Of a DNA stretch of 64,000 nt, positions 27,283 through 35,361 are shown one piece after another (the first letter of the stretch is position 1; each line of letters starts with the position of its first letter). The notes below the pieces were generated by a model. That model did not search any database, was not told where the DNA came from, and saw only the letters and a list, made by a program, of their open reading frames with translations. The DNA is from Pseudarthrobacter enclensis (GTDB lineage Bacteria > Actinomycetota > Actinomycetes > Actinomycetales > Micrococcaceae), in assembly GCF_030811655.1 (NCBI RefSeq), contig NZ_JAUSRE010000004.1, forward strand, positions 1-64,000, in the 5' to 3' direction. Both the position numbers and the translations under genes were made by a program.

Positions 27283-28974
27283 TCAGCGGGCGCGTTCAAC
27301 CCTCTGCTCGTCCCACACCGGCTCCGCGGATTCGTACACCTTCCCGTCGGAGCCGAATACGAGAAACCGGTCGAATGTCCGCGCGAACCAGCGGTCGTGG
27401 GTCACCGCGAGGACAGTTCCTTCGAAGTGGTCGATGGCCCGCTCCAGGGCTTCCGCCGAGTGCAGGTCCAGGTTGTCGGTGGGCTCATCCAGGAGCAGCA
27501 GCGTGGCCCCGCTGAGCTGCAGGAGCAGGATCTGGAAGCGGGCCTGCTGGCCGCCGGAGAGGGACTCGTACTTCTGCTCGGACTGCCCCGCCAGGCCGTA
27601 TCCATCCAGGGCACCCGCGGCCGCCTCACGACCCAGGCCGGACCGGTGTTCGTCGCCCCGGTGCAGAATGTCCAGCAGGGTCTTGCCCAGGAGATCGGGT
27701 CGGACGTGGGTCTGGGCAAAGAACCCGGGCCGGATCCGTGCACCGAGCTTCACGGTGCCGTCGTGCGGTACTTCTGCGATCACCACATCCGAGACCGGCA
27801 GGTGCTCGCGTTCAGGGTCTGTGCCGCCGGTGGCAAGCAGGCGCAGGAAGTGGGACTTGCCGGAGCCGTTAGAGCCCAGCACGCCCACGCGGTCACCGAA
27901 CCACACCTCCGTGGAGAACGGTTTCATCAGGCCAGTCAGCTCCAGCCGCTCCGCCACGATGGCCCGTTTAGCGGTCCGCCCGCCCTTGAGCCGCATCTGG
28001 ACGTTCTGCTCGATGGGCAGCGCCTCGGGCGGACCGGCCTCGAGGAACTTGGCCAGCCTGGTCTGGGCCGCGTGGTACCGGTTGGCCATATCCGAGCGGA
28101 AGGCAGCCTTGTTCTTGTACATGTTGACGAGTTCCTTGAGCTTGACGTGCTCCTCGTCCCAGCGCTTGCGCAGCTCTTCGAAGCGGGCGTTCCGGTCCGC
28201 GCGGGCCTCCACATAGGATTCGAATCCGCCGCCGTGGATCCAGGCGGATGCGCCGTTGATCCCGGGCTCCAGCGTGACGATCCGTCCCGCGGCATTGTTC
28301 AGCAGCTCGCGGTCGTGGCTGATGAAGAAAACGGTCTTCTTTGACTCGTTGAGCATTTCCTCGAGCCAGCGCTTGCCCGGCACGTCCAGGTAGTTGTCCG
28401 GTTCGTCCAGCAGCAGCAGATCGTCCGGCCCGGCGAACAGTGCCTCAAGTACCAGGCGTTTCTGCTCACCGCCGGAAAGGCTCGACGCCGGGCGGTGCTG
28501 TGCGCGGTCGAACGGCAGTCCCAGCGCGGCCATGCAGACCTCGTCCCAGACAGTTTCCACGTCGTAGCCGCCGGCATCCCCCCAGTCCGCGATCGCCTGG
28601 GCGTACCGCATCTGGGTGGGTTCGTCGTCGTGCTCCATCATGGCCAGCTCCGCATCGTCAACCTCGCGGGCAGCGGCGGCGAGGGCCGGGGGAGCGGCGG
28701 TCACCAGGAGGTCCCTGACGGTGGAGCCGTCGCGGACCTGGCCCACGAACTGCCGCATGATGCCCATGTTTCCGGACCGTCCAATGACGCCCTCGTCCGG
28801 CACCAGGTCCCCCGCGATGATCCTGAACAGTGTGGTCTTGCCCGTCCCATTAGGCCCGATCAGCGCGGTCTTGGTGCCGTCCGGCACCTTGAAGGTGACC
28901 CCGTTCAGGAGTTGGGTGCCATCGGAGAGGAAGTAGTCAATGCCGGAAACGTCAATATGGGCCACGCCGTCCAT
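27283..28974 (-). CDS. ABC-F family ATPase
   Basis: A 563-residue soluble protein with two ABC ATPase domains and no membrane segments. Walker A motifs are GPNGTGKT (about 40-47) and GSNGSGKS (about 368-375), signatures LSGGE and LSGGQ, and both Walker B motifs end in LLLDEP. The linker between the domains (about 250-320, with KRWDEEHVKLKELV) is the helical P-site tRNA interaction motif of ABC-F proteins. Members act on stalled ribosomes as translation factors or antibiotic-resistance proteins. GGGAGG touches the annotated ATG at 28974, which is too close; the GTG at 28965 lies nine bases from it and may be the true start. Only 16 bp separate it from the penicillin-binding-protein gene upstream. 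Confidence 0.9.
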   Translation of the reverse strand: MDGVAHIDVSGIDYFLSDGTQLLNGVTFKVPDGTKTALIGPNGTGKTTLFRIIAGDLVPDEGVIGRSGNMGIMRQFVGQVRDGSTVRDLLVTAAPPALAAAAREVDDAELAMMEHDDEPTQMRYAQAIADWGDAGGYDVETVWDEVCMAALGLPFDRAQHRPASSLSGGEQKRLVLEALFAGPDDLLLLDEPDNYLDVPGKRWLEEMLNESKKTVFFISHDRELLNNAAGRIVTLEPGINGASAWIHGGGFESYVEARADRNARFEELRKRWDEEHVKLKELVNMYKNKAAFRSDMANRYHAAQTRLAKFLEAGPPEALPIEQNVQMRLKGGRTAKRAIVAERLELTGLMKPFSTEVWFGDRVGVLGSNGSGKSHFLRLLATGGTDPEREHLPVSDVVIAEVPHDGTVKLGARIRPGFFAQTHVRPDLLGKTLLDILHRGDEHRSGLGREAAAGALDGYGLAGQSEQKYESLSGGQQARFQILLLQLSGATLLLLDEPTDNLDLHSAEALERAIDHFEGTVLAVTHDRWFARTFDRFLVFGSDGKVYESAEPVWDEQRVERAR

Positions 28975-28990
28975 CCTCCCATGCCTGTTC

Positions 28991-30979
28991 CTAACCGGCG
29001 CCGGTGAGGAACTGCTTCAGCAGCGGACCGGAGGTGGTGGCACCCAGGCCGCCGTCCTCCACGAATACGGCAACCGCCAGGTCCCCGTGGGTGGCAACGA
29101 TCCAGGCGTGGGTCTTGGGGGGATTGTCGGTGCCGAACTCCGCCGTTCCGGTCTTGGCACCCACAGGTGCGCCGGGAACGCTGGCGAGGAAGCCCGCGTG
29201 GCCGGAGGTGACCACGGCACGCATCATGTCAGCCAGCGATGCCGCCTCTGCTGCCGTGATGGGCTTGTCCGACGCCGTGGAGGGTGCTTCCGCGGTGGCG
29301 GTCGCTGACGCTTCGGCAGCCGGAGCGGTGGACCCGGCCGTTGTCCCGGCGGCGGGAGCACCGGCGTCGGGGTTCAGGACCAGCTGCACCGACACCGGGG
29401 CACCCTTGGCCACGGACCCGGCCATGATCGCTGCAGCCAGCGGGGAGAGCAGCACCTTGCCCTGGCCGATCATCGACGCGGCGTGTTCGGTCCCCTGCGC
29501 CTCGCCCGGGACGGATCCCAGGAAGGCTTCCGCGCCGAGCTTAGGCGCCTCCACTGCCACGCCCATGGACGTGGCGGCAGCCTCAAGCTGACCCTGGGAC
29601 ACGCTGTCCCGCTGGGAAATGAAGGCCGTGTTGCAGGAGTGCGCAAAGGCATCGCGCAGCGTCACGGCACCCAACGAGCTCGCGGGGTAGCCCTCGGAGT
29701 TTTTGAAGGTCCGCCCGTCCACGGTGAGCGTGGGCGTGCATTGGACCGTGGAGTCGGGCGTCATGCCGTTGCGGAACATGGCCAGCGAATCCACCATCTT
29801 GAAGATGGAACCCGGCGCATACTGTCCCAGCATGGCGGTGTTGTAGCCGTTGCTGCCCGGGCCGGATGCTGCCGCGAGCAGAGCGCCGGTGGAGGGACGA
29901 AGGGCCACGATGGCTGACGCAGGCCCCACCCCTTCCAGGGTGCTTTCCGCCAGCGTCTGCAGCCGCGGATCCAGCGTGGTCTTCAAGGGGGTGCCGGGTT
30001 TGGGCTCCACCTGGAAAAGCACGCGCCGGGGATCCGTGCCTGCGGACTGGATCTGTTCGCGGGTCAGGTCGGCGCGCTGGGCGCGGATCACCACGGCGTC
30101 TGATCCGCGGAGCTGCTCATCGTACTGCTGCTGGAGACCGCCGGTACCGGTGACGTCGCCCGGGGTCAGGGCGCCGTTTGATGCCTGGATCTGCTCCGCG
30201 GAGGCTTCGCCCACGGAGCCAAGGACAGCGCGGGCGAACGTCCGGCTGGGGGCCAGCGGGATGGAGTCGGGTATGCCTCGGGCACCCGGGATGGCCTGGA
30301 TCTGCTGGTCGCTAATGGTGCGGCCTTCTTCCCGCAAAGTAATGGCGGAAACGAAGGCCTGTGCCCCGGCTGCCTTGACCTGCTGCGCGTACGCGGCCGG
30401 ATCCACCCCCACCAGCGCGGCGAGCTTGCCGGCGGAATCGGCTGGATCCGCCCCGCCCAGCAGCGGTTTGTCGATGCCCACGTTCACCACGGGGCGATAG
30501 GTCACCAGCGGCACATCGCCGGCGCCCAGGATGTCGGCGCGTTTGGGGGACTGGGAGCCCTTGGTCACGATCTCGCCGTCCGCGAGGCCGGGGGCCAGCA
30601 TGGCCGGGGTCCAGGCGGTGAGCCACTTGTCGCCGGACTTCCTGAAGTTCGCCGCGATGGTGTACTTCCACTCGGCGTCGCCGAACTTCCAGGTGTAGTC
30701 CAGGGGAGCGGATGCTTTGTCCCCGTCCAGCGTGAGTCCGCCTGCCCGGACGGTCGGCTTTTGCGGGTCCAGGGCTGCGAAAACCTGGTGGAGCTGGTCG
30801 TTGGCGGCGGCGGCGTCCTTGCCGTCGAAAGCAACGGATCCTACATCCAGCGCTGAGACCGCACCGGCCAATTGCTGTGCGGCGGCTTCGGCACCGGATT
30901 TTCCGTCATCGCAGGCCACCAGTGTGGTTCCAAGAATGAGCGCAGCTATGGCAAGCGAAAGTTTTGTTGAGTTCCCCAT
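28991..30979 (-). CDS. penicillin-binding transpeptidase lipoprotein with MecA-like N-terminal domain
   Basis: A 662-residue class B penicillin-binding protein that cross-links peptidoglycan outside the membrane. The N-terminus has a lipoprotein signal ending LVAC, so the mature protein is probably anchored by a lipidated cysteine at about residue 23. Residues 30-140 resemble the NTF2-like MecA_N domain, followed by a dimerisation-type region. The transpeptidase domain has S391-x-x-K394 (GSIFKM), SCN at 448-450 and KTGT at 609-612. A serine/alanine/threonine-rich insert lies at about 545-570. GGGGGA ten bases upstream supports the start at 30979. Co-transcription with the ABC-F gene is likely. 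Low-affinity beta-lactam resistance is possible but not shown. Confidence 0.9.
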   Translation of the reverse strand: MGNSTKLSLAIAALILGTTLVACDDGKSGAEAAAQQLAGAVSALDVGSVAFDGKDAAAANDQLHQVFAALDPQKPTVRAGGLTLDGDKASAPLDYTWKFGDAEWKYTIAANFRKSGDKWLTAWTPAMLAPGLADGEIVTKGSQSPKRADILGAGDVPLVTYRPVVNVGIDKPLLGGADPADSAGKLAALVGVDPAAYAQQVKAAGAQAFVSAITLREEGRTISDQQIQAIPGARGIPDSIPLAPSRTFARAVLGSVGEASAEQIQASNGALTPGDVTGTGGLQQQYDEQLRGSDAVVIRAQRADLTREQIQSAGTDPRRVLFQVEPKPGTPLKTTLDPRLQTLAESTLEGVGPASAIVALRPSTGALLAAASGPGSNGYNTAMLGQYAPGSIFKMVDSLAMFRNGMTPDSTVQCTPTLTVDGRTFKNSEGYPASSLGAVTLRDAFAHSCNTAFISQRDSVSQGQLEAAATSMGVAVEAPKLGAEAFLGSVPGEAQGTEHAASMIGQGKVLLSPLAAAIMAGSVAKGAPVSVQLVLNPDAGAPAAGTTAGSTAPAAEASATATAEAPSTASDKPITAAEAASLADMMRAVVTSGHAGFLASVPGAPVGAKTGTAEFGTDNPPKTHAWIVATHGDLAVAVFVEDGGLGATTSGPLLKQFLTGAG

Positions 30980-31045
30980 CGCGCCATTATCCCCCGGACC
31001 GCCGACATGACAGGACAGCCGGTCATAAGCCCTGGCCCTCGAGGC

Positions 31046-32488
31046 CTAGGAGGGACCCAGGTCCGGAACGGGCAGTTTGAACACATCACGCAGGGCGTGC
31101 CGTGCAGCATGCATTCCCGGCATGCCCGTGACCCCTGGGCCGGGCGGCGTTGAAGACGAGCACAGGTATACCCCCAGCAGCGGTGTCCGCCAGGGGACAG
31201 GAGAGACCACCGGCTTCTGGATAAGCCCCCGCACATCCATGATGCCGGCGCTGAAGTCACCGCCGATGTAGTTGCGGTTGTACTCGGCCAGTTCCGCCGC
31301 GGTGATGACGTGTGATTCAACCACCAGGTCGCGGAAACCGGGTGCGAAGCGCTCCAGCTGGGCCACCACCTGGCTGGTCATGTCCCGCGTGGAGCCGGAG
31401 GGGACATGGCAGTACGTCCAGAGTGTGTGCCTGCCCGCCGGGGCACGGCTGGGGTCGAAGCTGGACGGCTGGGCCACGAGCACATAGGGCCGGTCGGGGT
31501 GGCGTCCGGCACTGACTTCGTTCTCCGATCGCGCCAGTTCGGCCCGCGTGCCGCCCACATGGACCGTGCCTGCGTCGGAAAGTCCGGGAGCCTGCCAAGG
31601 CACCGGCCCGGAGAGGATGAAGTCCACCTTGCAGGACCCGTTACCGTACCGGAAGCGCTCCAGCGCCCTACGGTAGTGAACGGGAAGCGAATCCCGCGCC
31701 ATGTCCAGGAGCCCCTTGGGCGCAACGTCCAGCAGGGTGGCCCGCGCGGCAGGAAGCTGTTCAAGCCGGTCTATCGGGGCTTCAGTATGGATGATGCCGC
31801 CGTGGGCACGGATGTCATCCGCCAGTGCTGTCGAAATGGCCGCGGAGCCGCCGCGGGGGATGGGCCAGCCACCTGCGTGCCCCAGGGCACCGAGCATGAG
31901 TCCGGCTCCGGCTGCGGCCAGGGAGGGCAGATGGGAGATGGCATGGGCTGCCACCCCGCTGAGGAGGGCCGGCGCAAGCTCTTCCCGGAACCTGAGGTTC
32001 CACAGCCCCGTTCCCTGTTCCAGCGTCCGCAGGCCGTAAATGCCGGCCACCAGCGGATTCCGCGGAATCCGGAGGAGCTGGTTCTGGGTGAAGTCCATGA
32101 CGTCGTCGATGTTGTGGACCAGCGGTTCCATGAGCCGCCGGTAGGCAGGTCCGTCCTGGCCAAGTCCCTCTGCGGTGGCGTCCAGGGACTTGTAGGCCAG
32201 GGCTGCCTTGCCGCCCTCCAGCGGCGAGCCAAACGACACCTCGGGGGTGATCAGTTCCACCCTGCGCGGCAGTTCGAAGGCGCGGAAGAAAGGGGAGGCC
32301 ACGGCCATGGGATGCACGGCGGAACAGACGTCGTGGAAGTGCCCCGGCTGCATTAACTCGGTGGTCCGCGTTCCGCCGCCGATTTTTGTTGCGGCCTCGA
32401 AAACCTCCACTGACAGCCCGGCCCGCGCCATCACCGCTGCCGCAGAGAGTCCGTTGGGGCCGGCACCTACTACCGTCACATCAGGCAT
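31046..32488 (-). CDS. FAD-dependent oxidoreductase, phytoene-desaturase-like
   Basis: A 480-residue flavoprotein. The N-terminal dinucleotide-binding loop VTVVGAGPNGLSAAAVMARAG is complete and followed by VEVFEAATKIGGGTRT, the ribose-binding glutamate and the GG-doublet region of amine-oxidase and carotenoid desaturase families. The C-terminal GDFSAGIMDVRGL and YLCSSSTPPGPGVTGMPG segments match the second FAD-binding motif of phytoene desaturase-like proteins. Lone relatives of this type are common in actinobacteria and are often called NAD(P)/FAD-dependent oxidoreductases; there is no carotenoid cluster here, so carotenoid desaturation is not claimed. The start overlaps the end of the GT87-like gene by eight bases, so it is second in a two-gene leftward operon. 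Confidence 0.85.
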   Translation of the reverse strand: MPDVTVVGAGPNGLSAAAVMARAGLSVEVFEAATKIGGGTRTTELMQPGHFHDVCSAVHPMAVASPFFRAFELPRRVELITPEVSFGSPLEGGKAALAYKSLDATAEGLGQDGPAYRRLMEPLVHNIDDVMDFTQNQLLRIPRNPLVAGIYGLRTLEQGTGLWNLRFREELAPALLSGVAAHAISHLPSLAAAGAGLMLGALGHAGGWPIPRGGSAAISTALADDIRAHGGIIHTEAPIDRLEQLPAARATLLDVAPKGLLDMARDSLPVHYRRALERFRYGNGSCKVDFILSGPVPWQAPGLSDAGTVHVGGTRAELARSENEVSAGRHPDRPYVLVAQPSSFDPSRAPAGRHTLWTYCHVPSGSTRDMTSQVVAQLERFAPGFRDLVVESHVITAAELAEYNRNYIGGDFSAGIMDVRGLIQKPVVSPVPWRTPLLGVYLCSSSTPPGPGVTGMPGMHAARHALRDVFKLPVPDLGPS

Positions 32489-33944
32489 GGGACCCTGCTT
32501 TCAAGGGAAGGGCGGGAACGGCGCGCCGCCGTAAACGCAGGCGGACCCGGTCAGGTGCGCCCGCGAAGAAGCCTCCGTGGGGATCGTCCACGTGGTGGCG
32601 CCGGATGGGATCGTGCGCGGGGTCGAAGATGTCCCAGACGACGCGTGCCATCAAATAGGCCACCGCGACCATGTGGGCGGCGACGGCCAGCACGTAGTAG
32701 GGCATGTCCAGGTTGTGCTGGGAGGGGCCGGCGCTGGTCACCTGTCCAAGGTACAACCAGATCGCAGCCCAATGCAGGGCTTCGACGCCCTGCCACACGA
32801 GGAAGTCGCGCCACCGCGGCCTGGCAAGGGCCAGCAGCGGAACCAGCCACACCACGTACTGGGGCGAATAGACCTTGCCGGTAAGGATGAACGCGGCCAC
32901 GACCAGGAACGCAAGCTGCGCCAGGCGGGGTCGGCGGGGCGCCGTCAGGGCAACGCCGGCAATGCCCGCACACGCCAGGACAAACAGCCCCACGGACAGG
33001 ACGCTGACGCCGTCGGCAGAAAGCCCGGCCCAGCCCACCCGGCCCGCCACCAGGTTGTAGGCAAACCAGGCTGAGCTGTATCCCGCACCCCGCTCCGCGC
33101 TGTATTGGAAGAAGTAGGCCCAGCCTGAAGGATTGACTGCCACGAACGGCACGTTGACCACCAGCCACGCTGCAGCAGCAGCACCGCCTGTGACCAGCAG
33201 CGGCCGCCACCGTCCCGTTCGCAGCGCAAGCAGGAGTATGGGTCCCAGCACCAGCACCGGGTACAACTTCACAGCAGTGGCCAGGCCGATCAAAATGCCG
33301 GCAGCCACCAGGCGCCCCCGCGCGAAAAAATACATCCCCACAGCCAGCAGGCACGCAGCCCAGAGGTCCCAGTTGATGGTTCCTGCCAGGACAATCCCCG
33401 GAGCCAGGGCCACCATGGCCGCGTCCCAGGGCCGTCGGCCGGGCATCCGCGCAATCACCAGGACCATGGCCATGAACACCGCCCCCAGCAGCACGGCGTT
33501 GATGTCGAAGTAGGCCAGGGACCGGGCATTGGCGTCTCCGCCGGGGACCAGCCAGGCAGTGACTCCGGCAATCAATGCGATCAGCACCGGATATTCGAAC
33601 TGGCTGCCGCTGCCCAGGATGGGAAAGACTCCCGACGCCATTCCGCGGTTCCGGAACAGCTCCGGGAAATCCGAGTAGCAGGTGGCATAGAACTGCGTGG
33701 GCGTCTCCCAGCCGTTAACCCGGCAGTAGCCCTTCAGTAGGAGCCCGACCAAGGCCGCCAGCGCGGTGAGGACAATGAGTACCCGCTCCACCGTGTAGAT
33801 GCCGGGGGAGACCAGCCCGGGGGCCGCCCTGGTCCCAAGGGGCCCACCGATTAACTCAGTGAAGTTCCGCAGGAATGCATCACTGCGGCTGGGCACCACG
33901 ATGCGGGACCGTGGTCCATCCTCCGGCGGCAGGGTCTCGTGCAT
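32481..33944 (-). CDS. GT87-like membrane mannosyltransferase family protein (DUF2029)
   Basis: A 487-residue polytopic membrane protein with about eleven hydrophobic segments. The pattern DINAVLLGAVFMAMVLVIARM, TINWDLWAACLLAVGMYFFARGR and GLATAVKLYPVLVLGPILL is typical of the GT87 (PimE-like) GT-C glycosyltransferases, which use polyprenyl-phosphate-mannose outside the membrane. A conserved acidic residue in the first extracytoplasmic loop is present in the region before ITGVTAWLV. The C-terminus is Arg-rich and cytoplasmic. The start at 33944 has no strong ribosome binding site. Its downstream partner is the FAD oxidoreductase. The acceptor is unknown. Confidence 0.78.
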   Translation of the reverse strand: MHETLPPEDGPRSRIVVPSRSDAFLRNFTELIGGPLGTRAAPGLVSPGIYTVERVLIVLTALAALVGLLLKGYCRVNGWETPTQFYATCYSDFPELFRNRGMASGVFPILGSGSQFEYPVLIALIAGVTAWLVPGGDANARSLAYFDINAVLLGAVFMAMVLVIARMPGRRPWDAAMVALAPGIVLAGTINWDLWAACLLAVGMYFFARGRLVAAGILIGLATAVKLYPVLVLGPILLLALRTGRWRPLLVTGGAAAAAWLVVNVPFVAVNPSGWAYFFQYSAERGAGYSSAWFAYNLVAGRVGWAGLSADGVSVLSVGLFVLACAGIAGVALTAPRRPRLAQLAFLVVAAFILTGKVYSPQYVVWLVPLLALARPRWRDFLVWQGVEALHWAAIWLYLGQVTSAGPSQHNLDMPYYVLAVAAHMVAVAYLMARVVWDIFDPAHDPIRRHHVDDPHGGFFAGAPDRVRLRLRRRAVPALPLKAGSHA

Positions 33945-34008
33945 GGGTTCGAGCTTACCGCCGGCCCCGTCCCCCGGGATCGGTGTCCCGCAGGATCAGG
34001 GCCGGCTG

Positions 34009-34140
34009 TCAACGCAGGCCACCTAACTGCTGGTGCATGAGAACGAACACGTCGTTCCGATGCTGCTCCAGCTGGGCGCTGTTAAATGAACTTCGGCGCT
34101 GCAGGGGACGGGACAGGAGTCCCAGGAGTTTTCGTATCAA
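34009..34140 (-). CDS. short unrecognised ORF with TTG start and structured ribosome binding site
   Basis: A leftward ORF of 43 codons from a TTG at 34140 to TGA at 34009-34011. Its product starts MIRKLLGLLSRPLQRRSS and ends FVLMHQQLGGLR, a basic amphipathic peptide. AGGAGG lies eight bases upstream and belongs to AGGAGG-CA-CCTCCT (34141-34154), a perfect inverted repeat that could hide the ribosome binding site in a hairpin. I do not recognise the protein. An alternative is that the frame is chance and the hairpin is part of something else. Confidence 0.35.
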   Translation of the reverse strand: MIRKLLGLLSRPLQRRSSFNSAQLEQHRNDVFVLMHQQLGGLR

Positions 34141-34487
34141 AGGAGGCACCTCCTCTCCTAAATAGCAGGCGCGAAAAAGGGCGCGGCAAATAAGCCCATT
34201 TTTGCTGCGAAAAAAGCGCGACAATACGGGCATGCGAATTTCAGCGAGGGAATTGGCGGAAATTGCATATAAGCACAATCACGAAGCGTCCGACCGTCGC
34301 GGTAAGCCATGGGCGGCATTACAGGGACGCCACACCGGGCCCTTCGAAAGAAAGGACTATCCGGAGACGGGGCGCGGGCTATGCCAACAGCTGTGCCGTG
34401 GAGCCGGCGATGAAACCGCAATTTACTGCCATCAGGGCAGCCGAAGGGGCAGCCCCTTGGCGTGTCCTGGCCGGGAAGCTGGTCCGG

Positions 34488-34622
34488 TCAGCGGCGCCAG
34501 AGTACGTCCGGATGGACGGCTGTACGGCAGGACACGGAATCCATCCTGGCTGCGCGTGCGGAATCAGCAAAGGCCGGGAACGCATTGATGACGGCATTCC
34601 ATTCGCCAGTCAAAGTCATCAT
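34488..34622 (-). CDS. short unrecognised ORF with strong ribosome binding site
   Basis: A leftward ORF of 44 codons from ATG at 34622 to TGA at 34488-34490. It has AAAGGAGG eight bases before the ATG, as good a site as any in the window. The peptide begins MMTLTGEWNAVINAFPAF and ends VHPDVLWRR. No family is recognised. It could be a real small protein or the 5' remnant of a decayed gene. The context is downstream of the histidine phosphatase gene and in the same direction. Confidence 0.35.
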   Translation of the reverse strand: MMTLTGEWNAVINAFPAFADSARAARMDSVSCRTAVHPDVLWRR

Positions 34623-34776
34623 TATCCCAACCTCCTTTTCTGCTGTCCGCCGCGTTCGTTGCCAAGCGGTTCGGGACCCAGGCAGATCACCTTGGGGTCA
34701 GGAATAAAGGTACCCCAGGAATGCAGGGAAAGCCAGCAATTCCCGGAAAACAATTAAAGGAGTTTAAAAAGAAGGT

Positions 34777-35361
34777 TTAGAGCCCCCACCGCACAATGGC
34801 CGGGGTCTTTTTGTCCCATCCCAAAGTGCAGACCTTGGCCGTCCCCAGGACAAAGTGCCGGCCTTCCGTGGGCGGCAATTCCAGCCAGCGTGCCGTGAGG
34901 ATGCGGGAGAAATGTCCATGCGCCACGATCAGCACATTGTCCATGCCGGATTCCAGGACCCGGCCGATGATCTTGTCTGCCCTCGCAGCCACCTCATCCA
35001 GCGTCTCGCCGTTGGGCACGCCGTGTGTCCAGATCAGGTAGTCGGGATTGTCCTTGCGGATCAGGTCCGAACTGATCCCCTCATAATCGCCATAGTTCCA
35101 TTCGACGGCGAGCGGCTCGTGCCGGGCATCGGGGAAGCCGGCGAGTTCCGCCGTCCGCCGTGCCCGCCGAAGGGGGGACGTGAGCACCAGGTCGAAGTCC
35201 ACGCCGTCCAGCACCTTGCGGGCCTCCACGGCCTGCTGTTCGCCTTCCACGGTCAGGGGCAGGTCCGTCAGGCCGGTGTACTGCCCGCTCTTGGACCATT
35301 CGGTTTCCCCGTGGCGGAGGATCCAGAGCTGGGGGCGCGGGGCAAAGGCGGAATTGGTCAC
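34777..35361 (-). CDS. histidine phosphatase family protein
   Basis: A 194-residue enzyme of the phosphoglycerate-mutase-like superfamily. The catalytic RHGETEW motif is at residues 16-22 and the second histidine is in LIVAHGHFSRIL near 147-150, with a glutamate in EWNYGDYEG. Members hydrolyse phosphate esters such as 2,3-bisphosphoglycerate, adenosylcobalamin precursors or sugar phosphates; the substrate is not predictable. The start is a GTG at 35361 whose GTGA overlaps the stop of the CCA-adding enzyme gene, so the two are co-translated. Actinobacterial genomes often place such phosphatases near tRNA or RNA enzymes, without known reason. Confidence 0.88.
   Translation of the reverse strand: MTNSAFAPRPQLWILRHGETEWSKSGQYTGLTDLPLTVEGEQQAVEARKVLDGVDFDLVLTSPLRRARRTAELAGFPDARHEPLAVEWNYGDYEGISSDLIRKDNPDYLIWTHGVPNGETLDEVAARADKIIGRVLESGMDNVLIVAHGHFSRILTARWLELPPTEGRHFVLGTAKVCTLGWDKKTPAIVRWGL

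Larger units (their letters stand above)
33945..34776. other. gap with two short ORFs and otherwise no recognised gene
   Basis: This 832-bp stretch lies between the GT87-like gene start and the histidine phosphatase stop. All longer open frames look like chance. It is locally AT-richer around 34160-34300, with repeated GCGAAAAA runs on both sides of 34190. Two short leftward ORFs with strong ribosome binding sites are listed separately. No tRNA, terminator or repeat array was recognised. Confidence 0.5.
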
